Positions 1-5,744 of a stretch of DNA of 10,666 nucleotides are shown in pieces. The stretch's first letter is position 1, and each line of letters begins with the position of its first letter. Under the pieces are notes generated by a model that saw only the letters and a list, made by a program, of their open reading frames with translations, made no database searches and had not been told where the DNA came from. Made by a program: the position numbers and the translations under genes. The DNA is from Actinomycetes bacterium (GTDB lineage: Bacteria; Actinomycetota; Actinomycetes; Actinomycetales; Dermabacteraceae): assembly GCA_023389045.1 (NCBI GenBank), contig JAEWEZ010000093.1:1-10666 (forward strand), read 5' to 3'.

Positions 1-32
1 GGCTGGGGCGGCACGGCGTAGGTCTTCGGCAT
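1..32 (-). CDS. Start of an unidentified gene, 3'-partial
   Basis: An ATG preceded by GGAG at 7 nt opens a frame reading MPKTYAVPPQ to the window edge. Eleven codons are too few to identify a product. In related Micrococcales the gene after the trp-associated membrane protein is often a small HGxxPAAW-family membrane protein followed by trpC, trpB and trpA, and a Pro-rich start would suit it. That identity is inference from position. The gene follows a 104-bp gap, unlike the overlapping genes before it. Confidence 0.55.
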   Translation of the reverse strand, partial: MPKTYAVPPQ

Positions 33-39
33 GTTCTTT

Positions 40-43
40 CTCC
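40..43 (-). promoter_or_regulatory. Ribosome binding site of the left-edge gene
   Basis: Minus-strand GGAG lies 7 nt before the ATG at 32-30, an ideal arrangement, and is the main evidence that a gene starts there. Confidence 0.65.
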
Positions 44-66
44 GATCGGGTCACGAGACAGCAGCC

Positions 67-94
67 ATTGTGCCACGGCAGCGGGGCACTTCAG
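67..94 (-). promoter_or_regulatory. Possible promoter for the gene entering at the left edge
   Basis: On the minus strand, CTGAAG (94-89) and CACAAT (72-67) are separated by 16 nt, a moderate match to a sigma-70-type promoter. A start near position 60 would give a leader of about 28 nt. A hyphenated dyad, GTGCC at 70-74 and GGCAC at 85-89, fills most of the space between the two hexamers and could be an operator, though it may be chance in GC-rich DNA. Confidence 0.35.
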
Positions 95-136
95 CGCTCC
101 CGTCCGCGGGGCGTGGCATCAGTAACCGGGGTGTTA

Positions 137-835
137 TCAGGAGCGGCGGCCGACGCGGTGGTGGCCCTCATCGGGGTTCTCCGTCCGCGGCTCGGTCTGG
201 GGCTCGTCCCGCTCCTCGTCGGGTGCCGCGTCAGGGGCCGGGTCAGGTGCCTCGTCGGATTCCTCATCGTGGTCCGTCGGATCCTCCCCGCGGGAGAGTG
301 CATCCCAGACGGCTGCCGGGTCATCCTGCGGATCCGTCACCGGTTCTGTGCCACGCGACCAGCGGCTCGACACCACCCAGGCCCCACCGCGCACAAGCAC
401 TAGAACACCCACCGCGATCACGAGCACGCAGGGCACCAGGGCGAGCCAGGGCCACACCTCCAGGTGGGCAACGAGGTCCCCGCCTGCCACCCCGGTGCGC
501 TGAGCAACCGCGCTCCGCGCAGCCGACTCCGGGTCCGTGAGCACCGCCCCGATCGCGAAGCCTGAGCCGATCCCCGCGGCGATCAGCACCGGCCCGGTCA
601 CGAAGCGCACCCAGCGGCCGCTCAGACTCGTGGCGAGAGCCGCCGCCAGGGCCACCAATGCCAGGGCGAGCAGGGCCGGCGCGGCCTGGGTGCCCACGGT
701 TTCCACGGTTTGCACGGTGCCGGTGAGATCGGGGGCGACGGCGCGGATCCACACGGCTCGGGTGGTACCGGCCAGGGCTGCCGCGGCGATCACGCCGAGC
801 AGCACCGCACCGCGTCGGGTGAGGAGGGTTGTCAT
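137..835 (-). CDS. Trp biosynthesis-associated membrane protein
   Basis: A 232-residue membrane protein that I assign to the actinobacterial family found next to trpE (TIGR02234 / Trp_oprn_chp, related to M. tuberculosis Rv1610). The biochemical function is unknown. Four hydrophobic segments are visible at about 10-30, 51-72, 78-99 and 129-149, with an RAVWI sequence at the end of the first, where the family usually has an Arg-x-Trp feature. From about residue 163 the chain is a hydrophilic tail of some 70 residues, very rich in Asp, Glu and Pro, ending in a basic HHRVGRRS. This tail is probably disordered and cytoplasmic. The ATG start shares ATGA with the trpE stop, is preceded by GTGAGG and begins just before the first membrane helix. 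Position after trpE and the four-helix pattern are the main support for the family call. Confidence 0.85.
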   Translation of the reverse strand: MTTLLTRRGAVLLGVIAAAALAGTTRAVWIRAVAPDLTGTVQTVETVGTQAAPALLALALVALAAALATSLSGRWVRFVTGPVLIAAGIGSGFAIGAVLTDPESAARSAVAQRTGVAGGDLVAHLEVWPWLALVPCVLVIAVGVLVLVRGGAWVVSSRWSRGTEPVTDPQDDPAAVWDALSRGEDPTDHDEESDEAPDPAPDAAPDEERDEPQTEPRTENPDEGHHRVGRRS

Positions 836-2412
836 GCCGGCCTCACCGTATGTGCCGAGGCCACGGCCCGCAGTGCGGCGGCCGCCTTGGACTGGCATTC
901 GCGGTGCTCCATGGTGGGCTGGGAATCGGCCACCACCCCGCCGCCGGCCTGCACATGCGCCACGCCGTCCTTCAGAACGGCGGTGCGGATGGCGATCGCC
1001 ATATCCATATCGCCGGCGAAGTCGATGTAGCCGACGGTTCCGCCATAGACACCGCGACGCACCGGTTCGAGCCGGTCAATGATCTGCATCGCCGAGGATT
1101 TCGGTGCGCCCGAGAGCGTGCCGGCCGGGAAAGTGGCGCGCAGGGCGTCATAGGCGGTGGCGCCCTCGCAGATCCGCCCGGTCACGGTGGAGACGATGTG
1201 CTGGATATGCGAGAAGCGTTCGATATGCATGAAGTCGCGCACCACCACGCTGCCCGGCTCGCAGAACTTCTGCAGGTCATTGCGGGCGAGGTCCACGAGC
1301 ATCAGATGCTCGGAGCGTTCCTTTGGATCGGCGAGGAGCCCTTCGGCCAGGCGCTGGTCTTCCTCCGGGTCGGCGCCACGGGGGCGGGAACCGGCAATCG
1401 GATGCGTGGTGGCGGTGCGACCGCGCACCGTGACGAGCGATTCGGGGCTTGCCCCCACCACATCCAGGGGGTTGCCGTTCCCGTCGATACTGCGCAGCAG
1501 GTACATGTAGGGGCTCGGGTTCATGCGTCGCAGCACCCGGTACACATCCAGCGGATCCGCCTGTGTGGGCAGGGAGAAACGCTGTGAGGGCACCACCTGG
1601 AAGATGTTCCCGTCGATGATGTCCTGCACGGCTTCCTTGACCGCGAGTTCATAGTCGGCCTGGGAGGTGCGGCATTCCGGCTGCGCATCACGCACGGTGT
1701 CGTAGACGACGGCGCTGCTCGCGAGCGGGGTGCGCAGTTTCTCGCGCATCCCGTCCAGGCGTGCGAGGGCGTCGTCGTAGGCGCGGTCCACTCCGTCGGC
1801 CGTGCCGTTGAGGTTCAGCGCATTGGCGATGAGCACGGCGGTCGCGTCGTGGGCGTCGTACACGACGACGTCCTGCGCAAGCATCATCGACATATCGGGA
1901 ACGCCGATTTCATCGGGCGGGCACTCCCCGAGTTTTTCCCAGTGCCGCACCGCATCGTAGGAGACCATGCCCACCATGCCGCCGGTAAAGGGCGGCATCC
2001 CCGGAAGCGGCTGCGCCCGGAAGGCCGAGGTGATCTCCTCCAGCACATCGACCACGCGGCCGCTGTTGCTCACTCCGGCCGGGGCGTCCCCAAACCAGCG
2101 GGCTTCACCGTCTTTTTCGGTGAGCACGGCGCGGGCACGGCAGCCGATGATGGAGAACCGAGAGGCTTCCCCCTCCCCCGCCGATTCGAGCAGGAAGGTG
2201 CCGCGCGGGTCAGCCCCGTCGGTCAAGCGGCGGTACAGGGAGATGGGGGTGTCCTCATCAACGAGAACCCGCAGCGTGACCGGCACGATGCGTTGCCTCG
2301 CGGCGAGGGCGCGGAAGGTCTCCCGATCCGGCTGGATCAGGCCGAGCGCGGATCCTTCGATCCCGCCGACCAGTTCCGGGTAGGCCTGCTGCGGCTGCTC
2401 TACTGCACTCAC
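832..2412 (-). CDS. trpE: Anthranilate synthase component I
   Basis: Converts chorismate to anthranilate with ammonia supplied by the TrpG glutaminase, the first committed step to tryptophan. The 526 residues fit the family. LLES at 74-77 is the tryptophan feedback-site motif, followed by RFSIIG at 85-90; NPSPYMYLL lies at 298-306. The catalytic chorismate-binding half has PIAGSRPRG (338-346), DLARNDL (374-380), FPAGTLSGAPK (428-438), GGTVGYIDF (457-465), AIAIRTAV (472-479) and QAGGGVVADS (488-497). The tryptophan-binding and catalytic motifs look intact, so a feedback-inhibited enzyme is expected. No TrpG domain is fused. The GTG start is supported by GGAGGA and the overlap with hisI. That overlap leaves no room for a leader peptide or attenuator directly before trpE. 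The stop overlaps the next gene as ATGA. Confidence 0.98.
   Translation of the reverse strand: MSAVEQPQQAYPELVGGIEGSALGLIQPDRETFRALAARQRIVPVTLRVLVDEDTPISLYRRLTDGADPRGTFLLESAGEGEASRFSIIGCRARAVLTEKDGEARWFGDAPAGVSNSGRVVDVLEEITSAFRAQPLPGMPPFTGGMVGMVSYDAVRHWEKLGECPPDEIGVPDMSMMLAQDVVVYDAHDATAVLIANALNLNGTADGVDRAYDDALARLDGMREKLRTPLASSAVVYDTVRDAQPECRTSQADYELAVKEAVQDIIDGNIFQVVPSQRFSLPTQADPLDVYRVLRRMNPSPYMYLLRSIDGNGNPLDVVGASPESLVTVRGRTATTHPIAGSRPRGADPEEDQRLAEGLLADPKERSEHLMLVDLARNDLQKFCEPGSVVVRDFMHIERFSHIQHIVSTVTGRICEGATAYDALRATFPAGTLSGAPKSSAMQIIDRLEPVRRGVYGGTVGYIDFAGDMDMAIAIRTAVLKDGVAHVQAGGGVVADSQPTMEHRECQSKAAAALRAVASAHTVRPA
841..846 (-). promoter_or_regulatory. Ribosome binding site of the trp-associated membrane protein gene
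   Basis: Minus-strand GTGAGG lies 5 nt before the ATG at 835-833, inside the trpE C-terminal codons. It favours this start over an in-frame extension 21 codons longer. Confidence 0.6.
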
Positions 2413-2780
2413 GAGATGCGTTCCTCCGGGTCCAGGGATCGGGCCGGCAACTGCCCGCCCTCAAAACAGGTGGTGGTTCCACGGTGGCAGGCGGGACCCA
2501 CCTGATCCACCTGCACCAGCAGCGTGTCGCCGTCGCAGTCCAGGCTCACCGAGCGCACCCACTGCACGTTTCCGCTGGTGTCTCCCTTGCGCCAGTATTC
2601 CTGGCGGGAGCGGGACCAGAAGGTCACCCGCCCCGAGGTGAGGGTGCGGTGGAGGGCTTCATCATCCATCCAGCCCACCATGAGCACCTCGCGGGTGGTG
2701 TGCTCCTGCACGACCGCCGGCACGAGGCCGGCCGCATTGTGCTTCAGGCGGGCGGTGATCGCCGGGTCGAGGGCGGTCAC
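2409..2780 (-). CDS. hisI: Phosphoribosyl-AMP cyclohydrolase
   Basis: Opens the adenine ring of phosphoribosyl-AMP, the third step of histidine synthesis. The 123 residues correspond to a stand-alone HisI without the HisE pyrophosphohydrolase domain. Conserved blocks are WSRSRQEYWRKGDTSGN (55-71), DCDGD (81-85) and ACHRGTTTCF (97-106); Cys82, Cys98 and Cys105 are the expected zinc ligands. The GTG start shares GTGA with the metK stop and is preceded by a purine-rich GGAG about 8 nt upstream. The stop overlaps trpE in GTGA. hisI next to trpE is common in actinobacteria, but there hisI usually follows other his genes, and none lies upstream here. Confidence 0.97.
   Translation of the reverse strand: MTALDPAITARLKHNAAGLVPAVVQEHTTREVLMVGWMDDEALHRTLTSGRVTFWSRSRQEYWRKGDTSGNVQWVRSVSLDCDGDTLLVQVDQVGPACHRGTTTCFEGGQLPARSLDPEERIS
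2422..2427 (-). promoter_or_regulatory. Ribosome binding site of trpE
   Basis: Minus-strand GGAGGA lies 9 nt before the GTG at 2412-2410, inside the end of hisI. It is the strongest Shine-Dalgarno sequence in the coupled run and supports the GTG start within the GTGA overlap. Confidence 0.7.
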
Positions 2781-3985
2781 AGTGCCCGCTCCAGCTCCTC
2801 CGCCCGGTCGGTCTTCTCCCAGCTGAACTCCGGCAGTTCACGGCCAAAGTGCCCGTGCACGGAGGTGAGGCGGTAGATGGGGCGCAGGAGTTCGAGGGCT
2901 TCGATGATCGCGGCGGGGCGCAGGTCGAAGACTTTGCGCACGGCAGCGGCGATCTGATGATCGGGGACGCGCCCGGTGCCGAAGGTTTCCACGTACAGGC
3001 CCACCGGTTCGGCCACGCCGATCGCGTAGGCCACCTGCACCTCGCACCGTTCGGCGAGGCCGGCCGCGACGATGTTCTTGGCGACCCAGCGCATGGCGTA
3101 GGCGGCGGAGCGGTCCACCTTCGAGGGGTCCTTCCCGGAGAAGGCGCCGCCGCCGTGGCGGGCCATGCCGCCGTAGGTGTCCACGATGATCTTGCGGCCG
3201 GTGAGGCCGGCATCGCCCTTCGGGCCGCCGATGACGAAACGCCCGGAGGGGTTGATGTGCTGGATGACGTTGCCGGTGTCGAGGCCGAGGCCCGCGAGTT
3301 CTTCTAGAACGGGGGCGATCACGACGCGCTGAATGGCGGGGTCCAGCTGGGTGGTGAGGTCAACGTCCTCCGCATGCTGGGTGGAGACAACCACGGCTTC
3401 GACGCTGCGGGCCACGCCATCGTCGTCGTACCCGATCGTGACCTGCGTTTTCCCATCGGGACGCAGGTACGGGAGCACGCCCTCGCGCCGCGCCGTAGAG
3501 AGGTTCCGGCTCAGGGTGTGGGCGGCGTGGATCGGCAGCGGCATGAGTTCGGGGGTGTCATTGCAGGCGTAGCCGAACATGAGGCCCTGGTCTCCCGCGC
3601 CGAGACGGGCCAGTTCCTCCGTGGTGCTGGAGACGCGTGTTTCGAGGGAAGTATCCACACCAGCGGCGATGTCCTCGCTCTGGGAGCCGATGGAAACTTC
3701 GATGCCGCAGGAGTCGGCGTCGAAGCCCTTCTCGGAGGAGTCGTAACCGATCTCGCGGATCACGTCCCGCACGATGCGGGCCACATCGCTATAGCCGCTC
3801 GTGCGCACCTCACCGGCCACATGCACCAGGCCGGTGGTGACCATGGTTTCCACGGCCACGCGGGCCGCGGGATCTTGGGCGAGCATGTCATCGAGGATCG
3901 CGTCCGAGATCTGGTCGCAGATCTTGTCGGGGTGGCCTTCAGTGACGGACTCGGAGGTGAAGCTACGTAGCGTGCTGGTGGTCAT
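2777..3985 (-). CDS. metK: S-adenosylmethionine synthase
   Basis: Forms S-adenosylmethionine from methionine and ATP, the cell's main methyl donor. The 402 residues match the family. TSESVTEGHPDK (10-21) holds the ATP-binding His, GAGDQGLMFGYA (129-140) is the first signature and GGGAFSGKD (278-286) is the second. DHQI and the C-terminal HFGRE block are also present. I chose the ATG at 3985-3983 because it directly precedes TLRSFTSESVTEGHPDK and shares ATGA with the coaBC stop. A TTG 13 codons upstream is in frame but adds non-conserved sequence. No good Shine-Dalgarno precedes the ATG, so translation probably depends on coupling to coaBC. The stop overlaps the hisI GTG, an unusual neighbour. 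There is no room for a SAM riboswitch immediately upstream. Confidence 0.98.
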   Translation of the reverse strand: MTTSTLRSFTSESVTEGHPDKICDQISDAILDDMLAQDPAARVAVETMVTTGLVHVAGEVRTSGYSDVARIVRDVIREIGYDSSEKGFDADSCGIEVSIGSQSEDIAAGVDTSLETRVSSTTEELARLGAGDQGLMFGYACNDTPELMPLPIHAAHTLSRNLSTARREGVLPYLRPDGKTQVTIGYDDDGVARSVEAVVVSTQHAEDVDLTTQLDPAIQRVVIAPVLEELAGLGLDTGNVIQHINPSGRFVIGGPKGDAGLTGRKIIVDTYGGMARHGGGAFSGKDPSKVDRSAAYAMRWVAKNIVAAGLAERCEVQVAYAIGVAEPVGLYVETFGTGRVPDHQIAAAVRKVFDLRPAAIIEALELLRPIYRLTSVHGHFGRELPEFSWEKTDRAEELERAL

Positions 3986-5250
3986 GCCGACCAGGGTACG
4001 TCGGGGGTACGACAAACAAGCCAATCAATTATTCGGTGCGCGACGGTGATCTTCGACCCGCTGACCTCGTCGAGCACCTCCCCGTCGGCATCCAGGATCC
4101 GCACCGCATTGCTGCCTGAACCGAACACCCCGCTGCTTACGTCATTGAAAATCAGCAGGTCAGCGCCCTTGCGTCGGGCCTTCTGCGCGGCGAGTTCGAG
4201 AGCGGTCGCGTCCTCCCCGCCCGTTTCGGCAGCGAAACCAACAATGCGCGGAAGGCTGCGATCCCCGCGATCAAGAACACTGGAGCGCAGCACATCCTCC
4301 GTGCGACGCAGGGCGAGAACCGGCACCTCGGCGTCGTCGGTTTTCTTGATCTTCGCCTCGGCGCGTTCAGCCGCCGTGAAATCCGCCACCGCGGCAGCCA
4401 TCACGAGCACATCCACGCGGCCTCGTCGGGCCGCGACCTCCGCAGCAAGCTCCGCTGCACTCACCACATTCACGCGCTCCACCCCGGGCGGGGTCTCAAG
4501 GTCGACGTTCGCAGCCACCAGCGTGACCCGGGCTCCCCGCGCCATCGCCGCTGCAGCCAGGGCCACCCCCTGCTTACCGGAGGAGTGATTACCGAGGAAA
4601 CGCACCGGGTCCAGTTCCTCACGGGTGCCCCCGGCCGTGACGAGCACATGCGCGCCGGCAAGATCGCGGCGGATACCGCCCTGCTCATCACGCGGGGCGC
4701 TCATGACCGCCTGCGCCGCCTCCAGAATCGCCTCCGGCTCCGGCAGACGGCCCGGACCGGAATCAGGGCCGGTCAGCCGCCCCACCGCGGGTTCGAGCAC
4801 GGTGATGCCCCGCTCGCGGAGCACTTTCACGTTCTCGACTGTGGCCGGGTTCTCCCACATTTCGGTGTGCATCGCGGGGGCGAGAACCACCGGAGCGCGG
4901 GTCACCAGCAGGGAGGCGGTGAGGAGATCATCGGCGCGGCCCATGCGCACGCGCGCCATGAGATCAGCGGTGGCGGGAACAACCAGCACCAGATCGGCCT
5001 GCTGCCCGATCTGCACATGCGCCACCCGGTCCACATCCTCGAAAACGCTGGTCAGCACCGGGTTGTGGCTGAGTGCCTCCCAGGTGGCGGCGCCCACGAA
5101 CTGCAGGGCGGAGGGCGTGGGAACCACCTGGACGTCGGCACCGGACGCGATCAGGCCGCGCACAACGTGCGCGGCCTTGTAGGCGGCGATACCGCCGCTG
5201 ACGCCCACCAGGACGCGAGCGCCCCGAAGATCACGAACAGGGCCGGTCAT
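3982..5250 (-). CDS. coaBC: Bifunctional phosphopantothenoylcysteine decarboxylase / phosphopantothenate-cysteine ligase
   Basis: Carries out two successive steps of coenzyme A synthesis: CTP-dependent joining of cysteine to 4'-phosphopantothenate (CoaB) and FMN-dependent decarboxylation (CoaC). The protein has 422 residues, normal for the fusion. The N-terminal CoaC flavoprotein (about 1-185) has GVSGGIAAYKA at 16-26, HVQIGQQADL at 78-87 and PAMHTEMW at 125-132. The His in place of the Asn of the classical PxMNxxMW motif is, from memory, also found in mycobacterial CoaBC, so I do not read it as a defect. The C-terminal CoaB part (about 198-412) has VTAGGTREELDPVRFLGNHS at 204-223, AAAVADF at 285-291 and KIKK at 300-303. 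The start is set by AGGGAG upstream and by where homology begins. The stop overlaps the metK ATG as ATGA. Confidence 0.97.
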   Translation of the reverse strand: MTGPVRDLRGARVLVGVSGGIAAYKAAHVVRGLIASGADVQVVPTPSALQFVGAATWEALSHNPVLTSVFEDVDRVAHVQIGQQADLVLVVPATADLMARVRMGRADDLLTASLLVTRAPVVLAPAMHTEMWENPATVENVKVLRERGITVLEPAVGRLTGPDSGPGRLPEPEAILEAAQAVMSAPRDEQGGIRRDLAGAHVLVTAGGTREELDPVRFLGNHSSGKQGVALAAAAMARGARVTLVAANVDLETPPGVERVNVVSAAELAAEVAARRGRVDVLVMAAAVADFTAAERAEAKIKKTDDAEVPVLALRRTEDVLRSSVLDRGDRSLPRIVGFAAETGGEDATALELAAQKARRKGADLLIFNDVSSGVFGSGSNAVRILDADGEVLDEVSGSKITVAHRIIDWLVCRTPDVPWSA

Positions 5251-5255
5251 GCTCA

Positions 5256-5261
5256 CTCCCT
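5256..5261 (-). promoter_or_regulatory. Ribosome binding site of coaBC
   Basis: Minus-strand AGGGAG lies 5 nt before the ATG at 5250-5248. It selects this start over the longer in-frame extension that would run back through rpoZ. Confidence 0.7.
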
Positions 5262-5287
5262 GGGGGTACGGGTGATGATCGCGGGGA

Positions 5288-5659
5288 TCAGTAGGAGAAA
5301 TCGGCGGGCGGCGCCTCGGGGGCGTCGTCACCCAGTTCCAGCGGGGCCGGGCCGGGGATCTCGGGCTCCGCGGCAGCGGCAGCCAGTTCAGCCTCATCGA
5401 CCTCGCGGGCCACCAGCAGACCCTCGTCGATCTCACGCAGGGCGATCGAGAGGGGCTTCTCGCGGTCCTTGTTCTCCACCTCAACCAGCGGACCCACATG
5501 CTCTAGCAGACCCTGGTCGAGCTGCGCGTAGTAGGCGTTGATCTGGCGGGCGCGCTGCGCCCCGTACAGGACGAGCGCGTACTTCGAATCGACGGTCTCG
5601 AGCAGACGGTCGATCGGCGGGTTCGTGATGCCCTCGGGGTGGGCGACGGTTCCGGACAC
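5288..5659 (-). CDS. rpoZ: DNA-directed RNA polymerase omega subunit
   Basis: Small accessory subunit that stabilises the beta' subunit in RNA polymerase. The conserved omega core is clear: GITNPPIDRLLETVDSKYAL at 10-29, YGAQRARQINAYY at 32-44 (the RARQI block typical of omega), and KPLSIALREIDEG at 68-80. At 123 residues it is longer than the E. coli protein. It has the middle extension seen in actinobacteria plus a C-terminal tail from about residue 88 that is rich in Ala, Glu, Asp and Pro and probably disordered. The GTG start is supported by AAGGGA 5 nt upstream. It lies between gmk and coaBC, its usual neighbours. Confidence 0.96.
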   Translation of the reverse strand: MSGTVAHPEGITNPPIDRLLETVDSKYALVLYGAQRARQINAYYAQLDQGLLEHVGPLVEVENKDREKPLSIALREIDEGLLVAREVDEAELAAAAAEPEIPGPAPLELGDDAPEAPPADFSY

Positions 5660-5664
5660 GGATG

Positions 5665-5670
5665 TCCCTT
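5665..5670 (-). promoter_or_regulatory. Ribosome binding site of rpoZ
   Basis: Minus-strand AAGGGA lies 5 nt before the GTG at 5659-5657 and supports that codon as the rpoZ start. Confidence 0.65.
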
Positions 5671-5696
5671 CGACGATGGGTGGCGTGCGACTAGCC

Positions 5697-5702
5697 AGGA
5701 TA
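5697..5702 (-). promoter_or_regulatory. Possible -10 element of an rpoZ promoter
   Basis: Minus-strand TATCCT matches TAnnnT and lies about 38 nt before the rpoZ GTG. The hexamer 17 nt upstream is not a convincing -35. The arm of a small dyad overlaps it. This is a weak call based on pattern and on being in one of only three sizeable gaps. Confidence 0.28.
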
Positions 5703-5744
5703 CGCCCTTCAGGCGTGGAGGGCGAGGAGGGGCAGGCGGAGGCC

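Larger units (their letters stand above)
33..136. other. Intergenic gap after the trp-associated membrane protein gene
   Basis: This 104-bp non-coding stretch breaks the chain of overlapping genes. It holds a possible promoter, a hyphenated dyad and a good ribosome binding site for the next minus-strand gene. No clear terminator with a T-run is present. Confidence 0.8.
5660..5744. other. Intergenic gap between gmk and rpoZ
   Basis: This 85-bp non-coding stretch contains a small dyad (ACGCC at 5702-5706, GGCGT at 5712-5716), an overlapping possible -10 element and the rpoZ ribosome binding site. No U-tract follows the dyad in the transcript. Confidence 0.8.

Noticed and set aside
31..540. Plus-strand open frame near the left edge
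   Set aside because: Arg/Pro-rich low-complexity translation opposite the acidic tail codons of the membrane protein gene; no supporting ribosome binding site or domain.
836..898. Longer start for the trp-associated membrane protein (21 extra codons)
   Set aside because: The extension lies wholly inside trpE, is not membrane-like, and the ATG at 835 has its own ribosome binding site and the ATGA overlap.
3986..4024. TTG start 13 codons upstream for metK
   Set aside because: It lies inside coaBC, lacks a ribosome binding site, and adds sequence not typical of MetK.
4870..4880. Possible loss of the catalytic Asn in the CoaC PxMNxxMW motif (PAMHTEMW)
   Set aside because: From memory the His form also occurs in mycobacterial CoaBC, so it is probably the normal actinobacterial version and not a defect.
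5251..5499. 83-codon N-terminal extension of coaBC
   Set aside because: It overlaps the conserved rpoZ coding region in another frame; AGGGAG and the start of CoaC homology point to the ATG at 5250.
4585..5541. Plus-strand open frame opposite coaBC and rpoZ
   Set aside because: It runs across two conserved minus-strand genes and their gap, with shadow-like composition and no recognisable domain.
5702..5716. Dyad between gmk and rpoZ as a terminator
   Set aside because: Only a 5-bp stem with a 5-nt loop and no U-tract after it; common by chance in GC-rich DNA.
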